From: Nitrososphaeraceae archaeon
GTDB lineage: Archaea; Thermoproteota; Nitrososphaeria; Nitrososphaerales; Nitrososphaeraceae
Length of the DNA: 5,277 nucleotides
Assembly (NCBI GenBank): GCA_025936955.1
Contig: JAICSL010000145.1
Coordinates: 1 to 5,277 of the forward strand
Reading direction: 5' to 3'
Within the stretch, counting starts at the first letter, position 1, and each line of letters opens with the position of its first letter. Below the pieces are notes generated by a model. That model was not told where the DNA came from. It did no database searches and worked only from the letters and a program-made list of their open reading frames with translations. The position numbers were made by a program, and so were the translations under genes. Of this stretch, positions 1 to 5,277 are shown one piece after another.

Positions 1-84
1 CGAACCATCTTGACTCACTTATTAACCAAAGGTAAGGTCCGAAGATAGAAAATAATATTTATCATAGAGTTAGGGTTGAATCTC

Positions 85-92
85 TTTATAAA
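85..92 (+). promoter_or_regulatory. TATA box of the secreted-protein gene
   Basis: TTTATAAA lies with its centre about 28 bases before the ATG at 117. Archaeal TATA boxes sit about 25-30 bases before the transcription start, so the transcript would begin at or within a few bases of the ATG. A leaderless or near-leaderless mRNA is common in archaea and fits the lack of a Shine-Dalgarno sequence before this start. Confidence 0.6.
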
Positions 93-116
93 TTATCAAG
101 AACATAGACAAACATA

Positions 117-1262
117 ATGAAAACAAAGATAATACTGCTTTTTGTTATACTGATTGGATTCTCTTTAGTAACTTCCAATATTTTTGCTTTTAATACAAGT
201 ATAGATGTGTATGCTAAAAAGAAAAAAACTACCTCTAATCCTCCTCCCTCCACTGGTAGCGGCGAAAAAAAAGATACTCAAAGCACTACTACTGACGATA
301 AAAACACGGAAAAATCTAAACCCAAAGAACCTGAAACTGGCACTGTCGTTAATCCTAAACTAGTTACAACTGACAAGACGAAGATAACAACTACACCTCC
401 AGATACTACAACAACTACACCTCCAGATACTACAACAACTACACCTCCAGATACTACAACACCTCCAGTAAACTGTAAAACAAGCCCTGATGATCCTTCT
501 TGTAATCCAAAATCCCTAACAACACCTATAGATTGTACAAAGAATCCTGATGATCCTTCTTGTAATACAACTCAATACTCATTGCAGTCTAAACCTGACG
601 ATGATTGTCTTTTTAAGCCTAGTTTAGACAAATGTAAACCAGTAAATGGTAAATGTCCTTCTGGATTCGGACTGAATGGAGACGAGCAGTGTTTTCCAGA
701 TAAACCATGTCCTAAAGGATTCGAAAGACCTGATAATGATGAAACTGGTGCCTGTTTACCTATTACAAAAGAGACTTCAGATGGCAATACAACTGATCTA
801 GGTAATACTACGTCAGCTGCTAATGACAATCTAGCATCCTTATCACTCAAGAACGTCTCAAAAGCTCTTAGAATATCAGTCTCTATTGACAAAGATCCAA
901 TTGTGCATGGGAACATTCAAACCATAAAAGTTACAGTTTCAGAAAAGAATTCACCCAATAAGATTGCTGGCGCTAGCGTCACAGGAACTGTAACTTATGC
1001 TTCTGGATCGTCTGAAAACGGCGGTAATTTTAATGGTCAGACTAACGAAAAAGGCGCAATATTACATCCTTGGAAAATAAGCCCGAATGCTACACCAGGT
1101 GTTTTCAAAGTAACAATACAAGCATCCAAAGTTGGCTATATGTCGTCTACTGGAACAGCCACATTTACTGTAATTAAAAAAGGAACGTTACCTCCGCCGC
1201 ACCCCCAACCTCCTCATCCTCCTGATGGTAACAGTAATGGCGGTGGTAGTACCTCATTTTAG
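117..1262 (+). CDS. Secreted Pro/Thr-rich protein with cysteine region and Ig-like domain
   Basis: This encodes a 381-residue exported protein of unknown function, probably a cell-surface or extracellular protein. Residues 1-33 form a signal peptide: lysines at 2 and 4, a hydrophobic core at 5-24, and possible cleavage after Ala24 or Ala33. A low-complexity Lys/Pro/Thr/Ser linker follows, with a PPDTTTTT repeat at about residues 94-117. Residues 120-213 hold ten cysteines, including two copies of PDDPSC and two CP-x-GF turns (CPSGF, CPKGF), which suggests disulfides outside the cell. Residues about 250-355 read as an Ig-like beta-sandwich: alternating hydrophobic strands, an AGASVTGTV strand and a TPGVFKVTIQA strand near the end. 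The C-terminus is Pro/His then Gly/Ser rich, with no second membrane segment. The ATG is chosen because it begins the signal peptide and lies one TATA spacing downstream of 85-92. The last 38 bases overlap the next frame. Similar proteins are common in Nitrososphaeria, but I know no assigned role. Confidence 0.9.
   Translation: MKTKIILLFVILIGFSLVTSNIFAFNTSIDVYAKKKKTTSNPPPSTGSGEKKDTQSTTTDDKNTEKSKPKEPETGTVVNPKLVTTDKTKITTTPPDTTTTTPPDTTTTTPPDTTTPPVNCKTSPDDPSCNPKSLTTPIDCTKNPDDPSCNTTQYSLQSKPDDDCLFKPSLDKCKPVNGKCPSGFGLNGDEQCFPDKPCPKGFERPDNDETGACLPITKETSDGNTTDLGNTTSAANDNLASLSLKNVSKALRISVSIDKDPIVHGNIQTIKVTVSEKNSPNKIAGASVTGTVTYASGSSENGGNFNGQTNEKGAILHPWKISPNATPGVFKVTIQASKVGYMSSTGTATFTVIKKGTLPPPHPQPPHPPDGNSNGGGSTSF
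396..467 (+). repeat. In-frame 24-base tandem repeat (PPDTTTTT)
   Basis: Two identical 24-base units (396-419 and 420-443) are followed by a third that diverges at its 3' end (444-467). Each encodes Pro-Pro-Asp followed by five Thr. The unit length is a multiple of three, so gain or loss of copies keeps the frame. The near-perfect DNA identity suggests recent expansion. The encoded stretch is a flexible linker between the signal peptide and the cysteine region, and its threonines could be O-glycosylated (inference). Confidence 0.9.
486..566 (+). repeat. Direct repeat of 21 bases encoding PDDPSCN
   Basis: The 21 bases at 486-506 recur exactly at 546-566, 60 bases apart and in the same frame. 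Both lie in a larger imperfect 20-residue repeat with two cysteines per copy (Cys-x8-Cys spacing retained). This is internal duplication of a small cysteine module in the secreted protein. Confidence 0.85.
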
Positions 1263-1449
1263 GCAAATTTTACTCGTGATTTATAACGGCAAGACCACAA
1301 CTAATGAAATTTATAGAAACGTAGCACAGACCGGTCTGCCTGGATTAGGATATAAGCAGAAAATTCTATATGCTATCAATGAGTTGGAGAAAGGTGGACT
1401 GATAATGAATGTTTTCAGTCATAAACCTTTCAAACCAGGTAAAAAGTAG
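1225..1449 (+). CDS. Winged-helix DNA-binding N-terminal fragment, ended by in-frame TAG
   Basis: This 74-residue frame reads as a winged-helix DNA-binding head. Helix 1 is about RQILLVIYNGK (13-23). Next comes TTTNEIYRNVAQTG, a start-of-HTH pattern typical of thaumarchaeal regulators. A recognition helix follows around GYKQKILYAINELEKGGLI (42-60), then a basic wing, ending at TAG 1447-1449. After the TAG the same frame continues with PKELTKLGRELTETM, the usual LTxLG wing-to-helix transition, and runs on into the frame at 1480-2292. The two are therefore most likely halves of one gene of about 355 codons, split by a nonsense mutation. The start is uncertain: ATG 1225 and ATG 1237 both lie inside the upstream gene, and GTG 1276 would remove most of helix 1. 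No promoter or ribosome-binding site is clear. A short stand-alone regulator is possible but less likely. Confidence 0.6.
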   Translation: MVTVMAVVVPHFRQILLVIYNGKTTTNEIYRNVAQTGLPGLGYKQKILYAINELEKGGLIMNVFSHKPFKPGKK

Positions 1450-1479
1450 CCAAAGGAGCTAACGAAATTAGGAAGAGAA

Positions 1480-2292
1480 TTGACTGAGACAATGGTCAAT
1501 ATAGAATATTATCACAAATCATTTTCCAAATTAACACAAGTAATAAAGGAACGGTTTGACATCCCACATATAGGTGCAGAAATCACACATAAAGATCATC
1601 CTAAAGAGGAAAAAGTTATTAGAAGTACTTTGCGAAGCAAAGGATTTTCTAGCGAAGACATAAACCAGTATAAAGAAATATACAAGAAATCTCTGGGACT
1701 ATGGGATTTGCTTGCTCCAGCGTGGATCTTTAACGTTATGATTATGAGATATATTTCAATCATATCAAAGGTATCAATCATTAACAATCACAACAAGATA
1801 ACAAAAGGAGTCTTGAATGAGATTTTCATGGATTCTATTTCTGAGCATTTGTCATTTTTACTGAAAGACTTGGAAGATTATAACTCTCTACGTAAGAGGA
1901 ATGACAGTGATAAAAGGTTCACAATGGATTCTGAATTTAATAAACTTATTCAAGAGTCACTTGGCAGGATAATGGCATTCCTTTTTGATGATAAGCTTCT
2001 AAATAATCCGATAGTTGAAAGGGAGGCGAAAAGTGTTTTATCTTCACTTCTCTATATATCAAACCCATCTAAAGAGCTCTTGGATGAAAAAATACAACGT
2101 ATTAAGGATGAGATCCTCCATTATGAGAATTTATTGCAAACCAAAGAGGAATATATTCAGTTGATAATTAAGGATAAACCAAAAGAGAAGCTAGATATAG
2201 ATAGACAAATAATGGCATTATATGAAGATATCCTTATACACAATAGAAAACTATTGTCAATTTATGAGGAGGTTAGAATGACAAATAACTAA
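1480..2292 (+). CDS. Alpha-helical coiled-coil protein, likely C-terminal body of the winged-helix regulator
   Basis: This 270-residue frame has no recognised enzymatic motif. It is predicted almost wholly helical. There is an N-terminal segment (YYHKSFSKLTQVIKERFDIP), a hydrophobic stretch at about residues 75-101 that contains an Arg and so is probably a buried helix rather than a membrane span, and a long charged coiled coil at about 198-267. TTG 1480 is the first possible start; ATG 1492 (residue 5) is an alternative. GGAAG at 1471-1475 is a weak ribosome-binding site for TTG. The frame is the same as that of 1225-1449, with only TAG and ten sense codons (PKELTKLGRE) between them, so the natural product was probably one protein with a winged-helix head and this body, perhaps for dimerisation. 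It may now be translated alone by reinitiation or not at all. Its stop lies 4 bases from the end of the convergent recombinase gene. Confidence 0.7.
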   Translation: MTETMVNIEYYHKSFSKLTQVIKERFDIPHIGAEITHKDHPKEEKVIRSTLRSKGFSSEDINQYKEIYKKSLGLWDLLAPAWIFNVMIMRYISIISKVSIINNHNKITKGVLNEIFMDSISEHLSFLLKDLEDYNSLRKRNDSDKRFTMDSEFNKLIQESLGRIMAFLFDDKLLNNPIVEREAKSVLSSLLYISNPSKELLDEKIQRIKDEILHYENLLQTKEEYIQLIIKDKPKEKLDIDRQIMALYEDILIHNRKLLSIYEEVRMTNN

Positions 2293-2296
2293 AATA

Positions 2297-3628
2297 CTAA
2301 CTTCCTAATTTTGCAAGATCTATTTTTGTTAACACTTCTTGGAATTTACTTTGCATCTCTTGACGGATAGATATTATTTCCTGATCATGTTTTTTCTGTA
2401 TTTGTAGCATCTTTATGTTTTCATCTTCTTTAATTTCATCAAATGCAGATGGAATTAATGGATAGCTGCATTTCGAACAGTATTTGTTATGAGTAGCATT
2501 TATTAAATTGCATCTAGGACACATCAATACAGATGGTGTTTTCTGTATTTCGTCATTTGATATAATGCCATTATGTACTAGGATTTGTCTTTTCAAATCG
2601 TTACCCATTCTTGTTTTTATATACCTCGATCCTTGCTTTGAGTTCATAGACCATCTTACTTTTTTCTTTAAAGCATAATCTGGTAAAAAGTCAGAATCAG
2701 AGGTAATAGCTGAGTGTCTTATACAGTATGGATTCCATTTTTTCGTCTTGAGTAGAAATTCCAGCTTTTGTCTTTCCTCGTCATTAGTTATGGTGTCGTT
2801 TTCAAGCAAACGAACTATTCTATTGCGTAGCTGTTTCATCATTGTCCACATAGCGTCTGAACCGATAGGTGCGCCAGTATTAAGGTTACATATCAACATA
2901 GCATTAGGTTCGTTTTTAAACGGATGTTCGTTAAGCCAGTCACGTACATAAGGAAAAGAGCAGGTAAGTAATATAGGTCCACCACCAAATCTGGTGGTGT
3001 TGAATGGTATTTCGCCTTCACCATAACGTTCCTTTAACCTTACATTTTTGATTTTTAAAAGGGTAATTTCGTGATTGCGCGCATCAAGGTCCCAAAATAA
3101 AGTTAATGCTGCCTTATTACGAATATATGGTTCATATTTGACTATAGTAAGAAGCTCATCTCTATCCCAAATCTCACTTTCAGTATATGGACTCTGATGC
3201 TTAGACTTCTTTCCCTTTATCCTAGCAAATAAAGGAGTATCCCAATCTGACAGAGTAATTTCAGTACCATCAAATGATTCTTTATTTCTATAATTGTGCA
3301 GCCATCTTATGAAGAGTTTAATTCTATGAAGGTAGTGATTCCATTAGTTATCCACCTTTTCTCTTGGTCAATTTCTAATGATTTCACCTTTGTATCTAAA
3401 AATCGTATTATCTGCTCTTTTCTCTGCAAATCATGGAATGTAGTACCTGGACCAAGGAATTTAGCAAACGCAATTACAACTTTCAGTGTGTTATTTTGAT
3501 GGTGTTCGGAAGCACCATTACTCTTCATATATTGATAGAACTCGTCTATTATAGCCGCATTAACTGGATTAGGTACAGTGGCGATTTTATTAACTGTAGT
3601 TGTTAGTTTTAGAGGTATTTGTCATCAT
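2297..3628 (-). pseudogene. Tyrosine recombinase (XerC/D-like integrase), broken by two frameshifts
   Basis: Joined across frames this is about 443 codons, a full-length archaeal integrase. The N-terminal SAM-like core-binding domain reads in the middle frame (about 3621-3346: VNAAIIDEFYQYM, then AFAKFLGPGTTFHDLQRK, to KRWIT). The reading then moves to the frame 3343-2297, WNHYLHRIKLFIRWLH onward. The catalytic domain has ArgI in DARNHE (3079-3077), a YxxR box in NPYCIRHS (Arg at 2719-2717; the usual His is Tyr), and nucleophile Tyr in SRYIKT (2623-2621), ten residues after Trp of VRW. A zinc ribbon (CPRC...CSKC, 2521-2468) and a coiled coil end the protein. AAGGAG (3635-3630) precedes ATG ATG at 3628-3623, but that frame stops at 3592-3590. 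The middle frame has no ATG, GTG or TTG before 3528, and the last frame has none before ATG 2899. The 2899-2297 piece alone would lack ArgI. Family assignment is confident; loss of function is inferred. Confidence 0.85.
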
Positions 3629-3657
3629 TCTCCTTCGAAATATCTTTTTTCTTAATT

Positions 3658-3665
3658 GTATAATA
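3658..3665 (-). promoter_or_regulatory. Possible TATA box for the recombinase
   Basis: On the minus strand TATTATAC lies 30-40 bases before the ATG pair at 3628-3623, a plausible TATA position for a transcript with a short leader containing AAGGAG. It abuts the foot of the hairpin at 3664-3692. Readthrough from the tRNA promoter is an alternative way to express the gene. Confidence 0.35.
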
Positions 3666-3692
3666 CATGGGAGGAATATTTGAACCCATGTA
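3664..3692 (-). repeat. Inverted repeat carrying a T-loop-like sequence, just 3' of the tRNA
   Basis: TACATGGG and CCCATGTA form a perfect 8-bp stem with a 13-base loop, starting 5 bases after the tRNA discriminator base. On the minus strand its first arm and loop read TGGGTTCAAAT, identical to 11 bases of the tRNA T-arm 33 bases away (3711-3721 against 3678-3688). It may fold in the precursor as a transcript-end or processing structure, or it may be a scar of recombination at the tRNA. Confidence 0.6.
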
Positions 3693-3697
3693 GTTAA

Positions 3698-3792
3698 TGG
3701 GGCCAGTGGGATTTGAACCCACGACCGCCAGCGCCCCAGGCTTATACCCATTATAGAGGATGGTATCCTGGACCAAGCTAGACGATAGCCCC
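3698..3792 (-). tRNA. tRNA-Pro(GGG) with a non-canonical intron
   Basis: After removal of a 19-base intron (3742-3760) the 76-base product folds as a complete cloverleaf. The acceptor stem is GGGGCTA/TGGCCCC with one G-T pair, and the discriminator is A73 at 3698. The D-stem is GTCT/GGAT with GG in the loop. The anticodon stem is a perfect CCAGC/GCTGG. The loop CTGGGGC gives anticodon GGG, which reads proline CCC/CCU. The variable loop has 5 bases, and the T-stem is GTGGG/CCCAC with loop TTCAAAT. CCA is not encoded and must be added. Exons are 3761-3792 and 3698-3741. Without splicing the anticodon stem has a mismatch and no sensible anticodon loop, which confirms the intron. A TATA box lies upstream at 3817-3824, and a decayed integrase gene starts about 70 bases past the 3' end. 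Confidence 0.93.
3742..3760 (-). other. tRNA intron at position 29/30 with bulge-helix-bulge motif
   Basis: In the precursor the exon arms CCAGG and CCTGG pair as the outer helix. ATAC and GTAT make a 4-bp central helix. It is flanked by the 3-base bulges CAT and AAG, and CC/GG closes an 8-base inner loop. Cutting after the second base of each bulge (CA|T and AA|G) removes exactly 19 bases and restores the CCAGC/GCTGG anticodon stem. This is the standard archaeal splicing-endonuclease target, placed in the anticodon stem instead of the usual 37/38 site. Confidence 0.88.
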
Positions 3793-3816
3793 ACATAAAA
3801 ACCAGAATGATAACCT

Positions 3817-3824
3817 CTTTTAAA
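3817..3824 (-). promoter_or_regulatory. TATA box of the tRNA-Pro gene
   Basis: On the minus strand TTTAAAAG is centred about 28 bases before the first base of the tRNA (3792), the expected TATA spacing for transcription starting at or near the mature 5' end. The flanking sequence is AT-rich, so one chance match is possible, but the spacing is right. Confidence 0.6.
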
Positions 3825-4460
3825 CGTACAGCAGGCTTTTATTTCATTACATTGTAGTTGTAATCATATTATTTGTTCTCACAAAATAAATTCTATATAA
3901 TGAAGTTTAGCACATCTGTTATACTGTTATACACATGGCATCTAAAAGTAATCGTATATACAATATATCTGCTTCATAATATTCTGGCTCTAAATACATT
4001 TTGTAGGATTTTAATGAGTGTGAATATATACATATCTTGATCGAGTCTACTGTTATATCTGATTCAATAAATAATAATAGCCTTTGTAGAAGTACACAAT
4101 TAGGATACTATCTGTTAATTCTTATTGTAATCTAAAAGATTCTTTATAATTCACTTGATATACATATGTATTTGTAGGAGTTGCATTTTCGATATCTCTA
4201 GAATTTATTACTGATTCTAGCTATGAGTATCAATTGAGTCATTGTTGCAATGTCTTTCTGGAAATCGAACTACTGATTTGACGCAAGTATTCTCATTTGC
4301 AATAAATATCTTCTATCTATAGATGATTATGATCATTCCTAGTTACCTTAGAACTCATTTACTAACAAAATGATGGCAGAATAAATCTAGTCAGTTTACT
4401 CTACTCCTTCTGGCAGTCGTCAGAAATTGGTAGTTTGATCGATTCTTTCGGTCGGTTTTT
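3825..4460. other. AT-rich stretch without a recognisable gene
   Basis: I see no open frame with coding character on either strand, no tRNA or rRNA, and no CRISPR-like repeats. Small patterns only: a tandem TGTTATAC pair at 3917-3932, a 12-base palindrome ATACATATGTAT at 4160-4171, and TTTGTAG recurring three times (about 3992, 4083 and 4171) without regular spacing. The length (over 600 bases) is generous for a small archaeal genome, and it may hold an unrecognised small RNA or be decayed sequence. Confidence 0.6.
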
Positions 4461-4466
4461 AAAAAA
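4461..4466 (-). terminator. Possible U-rich terminator of the zinc-motif gene
   Basis: On the minus strand a run of six T lies about 47 bases past the TAA of the gene ending at 4513, within CTTTTTTAAAAACC. Archaeal transcription commonly stops at short T-runs without a hairpin. In AT-rich DNA a T6 run is weak evidence by itself. Confidence 0.3.
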
Positions 4467-4512
4467 GTTGAATTAGTATAATGAAGTCAGGCCACTATAA
4501 TCCAAAATAGAG

Positions 4513-5046
4513 TTAAAAATTACTTGAACTTTCTGAATCACTATTGGTAATGATGTCTTCCATTGTTTCTTCGCTACCGCTTCCACTTCCACCTCTATTA
4601 CCGTAAAATTGTTCAATACATATAGCAAAACCCACATGAGAGCAATCGTCTTCTTTGCAATATTTACAATAAGGAATACCTTTATCTATCTCAACGTCTA
4701 CTTCGGTTCGTAGGTCTGTATCATATAATATTGTATGTTTGTCATTAACAAACTTTACCAAAACCATGGGATTTTCAGAAGTTAACGATTTCTTGTCATC
4801 TGAGTTCATCCAACGCATGAATGCAAACGTTCCTTCGTCTAAACTCTCACATTTGTGAATTCTATGTTTGTTGTTATCATTATCTCTAGGATAGTTATGT
4901 TCGGCAGGTTTGTTATCCTTACTGTCATCTCCGATATCACTATTGCTATTGTCAAGTGCTTCTCGATTTGGACCGTTTTTATCAAAAACTATATTTGGTG
5001 TAATGTTTGGAAGCATTCTATAATTTATATCCTTATTAGAGTTCAC
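4513..5046 (-). CDS. Acidic hypothetical protein with SWIM-like CCCH zinc motif
   Basis: This 177-residue protein has no function I can name. Residues 1-65 are polar and low in complexity (Asn, Asp, Lys), probably disordered. Residues about 66-150 form the likely folded core, with EGTFAFMRWM, a beta-like PMVLVKFVNDKHTILYDT, and then Cys127-x2-Cys130-x4-Cys135-x-His137 followed by VGFAICIEQFYG. This C-x2-C-x4-C-x-H plus hydrophobic helix resembles SWIM-type zinc motifs (CxC...CxH), which can mediate DNA or protein contacts, and similar short proteins occur in thaumarchaea. The tail (151-177) is Gly/Ser then acidic. The start at 5046 is GTG; the frame has an upstream TAG six codons before it, and the next choice is ATG at 5016 (residue 11). 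TTATTTGAA (5082-5074) is a possible TATA at the right distance from the GTG. It stands alone, with no operon partner in the window. Confidence 0.75.
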   Translation of the reverse strand: MNSNKDINYRMLPNITPNIVFDKNGPNREALDNSNSDIGDDSKDNKPAEHNYPRDNDNNKHRIHKCESLDEGTFAFMRWMNSDDKKSLTSENPMVLVKFVNDKHTILYDTDLRTEVDVEIDKGIPYCKYCKEDDCSHVGFAICIEQFYGNRGGSGSGSEETMEDIITNSDSESSSNF

Positions 5047-5277
5047 AGGTATTTCAACCTAATGAATTCTTTGTTCAAATAATTGATATGAGATTTTAAC
5101 ACGGCACACAATCTACAAATGTACTACAAGATCTTTCTTATATTTTGATCAAGAAGATAAATTGCAGTTGGGCGGTGATATAATTAAAGCAAGGTTCGTA
5201 ATAATGGCTTCAATGCATCATAATTAAGCCAAGGAATTACGTGATGCTATTATAGTGATAGTATAGTACTCTGTTAA
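5047..5277. other. Intergenic end of the window, no gene seen
   Basis: The stretch is AT-rich with stops in all frames. It presumably carries the upstream region of the zinc-motif gene and perhaps that of a gene beyond the edge. GGCTT and AAGCC around 5202-5230 could pair as a 5-bp stem with a 15-base loop, and CTATTATAG/ATAGTATAG near 5246-5265 is a repeated, partly palindromic motif. Neither is strong enough to name. Confidence 0.5.

Noticed and set aside
396..566. CRISPR-like array
   Set aside because: The repeats are tandem or few, in frame, and encode low-complexity and cysteine modules. There are no unique spacers of regular length.
572..916. 114-residue minus-strand open frame
   Set aside because: It lies fully inside the secreted-protein gene on the other strand and has no recognisable motif.
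1447..1449. TAG read as pyrrolysine
   Set aside because: Pyrrolysine use is known from methanogens and a few other lineages, not from Nitrososphaeria as far as I know. No pyl genes are in the window, and a regulator wing is not a usual Pyl site.
3590..3796. Minus-strand open frames of 61-68 residues across the tRNA
   Set aside because: They read through the tRNA gene and have no protein-like composition. Only their last 12 codons, from ATG 3628, match the probable start of the recombinase.
3935..3979. Small ORF MASKSNRIYNISAS
   Set aside because: It is only 14 codons, with no ribosome-binding site and no sign of conservation.
4371..4440. C/D box small RNA
   Set aside because: AATGATGG resembles a C box but no CTGA D box follows on the same strand at the right spacing. 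The CTGA sites on the other strand lack a C box.
4855..5082. 75-residue plus-strand open frame opposite the zinc-motif gene
   Set aside because: It is an antisense shadow of the 4513-5046 gene. Its hydrophobic composition is a by-product of the Asn/Asp-rich codons on the other strand.

Overview
The window looks like chromosomal DNA from an ammonia-oxidising archaeon of the Nitrososphaeria (Thaumarchaeota), probably the Nitrososphaera/Nitrosocosmicus branch. The evidence is low GC, archaeal TATA boxes about 25-30 bases before starts, a tRNA with an archaeal bulge-helix-bulge intron, a tyrosine recombinase with C-terminal zinc ribbon and coiled coil of the kind common in this group, and a Pro/Thr-rich secreted protein of familiar thaumarchaeal style. 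The genus is inference from memory of these families; no search was run.

Left part (1-2292, + strand): a near-leaderless gene for a 381-residue secreted protein (signal peptide, Pro/Thr repeats, ten-cysteine region, Ig-like domain). Its 3' end overlaps a reading frame that encodes a winged-helix DNA-binding head followed by a long alpha-helical, coiled-coil body. This second gene is cut by one in-frame TAG (1447-1449), and homology-like reading continues in the same frame after the stop. It therefore appears as two pieces, 1225-1449 and 1480-2292.

Middle (2297-3792, - strand): a tRNA-Pro(GGG) gene whose 19-base intron lies at the non-canonical position 29/30, inside the anticodon stem. About 70 bases beyond its 3' end starts a tyrosine recombinase (integrase) gene. 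The recombinase can be followed over its whole length, but only by changing frame twice (near 3590 and at 3344-3345). The two shifts cancel, so the first and last parts share a frame. An integrase just past a tRNA 3' end is the usual layout of an integrated element, here seemingly decayed. No second copy of the tRNA 3' end lies in the window. An 8-bp hairpin carrying a copy of the T-loop sequence sits between the two genes.

Right part (3793-5277): about 700 AT-rich bases with no convincing gene, then a - strand gene for a 177-residue acidic protein with a SWIM-like C-x2-C-x4-C-x-H zinc motif, then about 230 bases with no gene.

No new multi-gene system is evident. The most notable points are the clean non-canonical tRNA intron, the broken integrase beside that tRNA, and the winged-helix gene interrupted by one amber codon.
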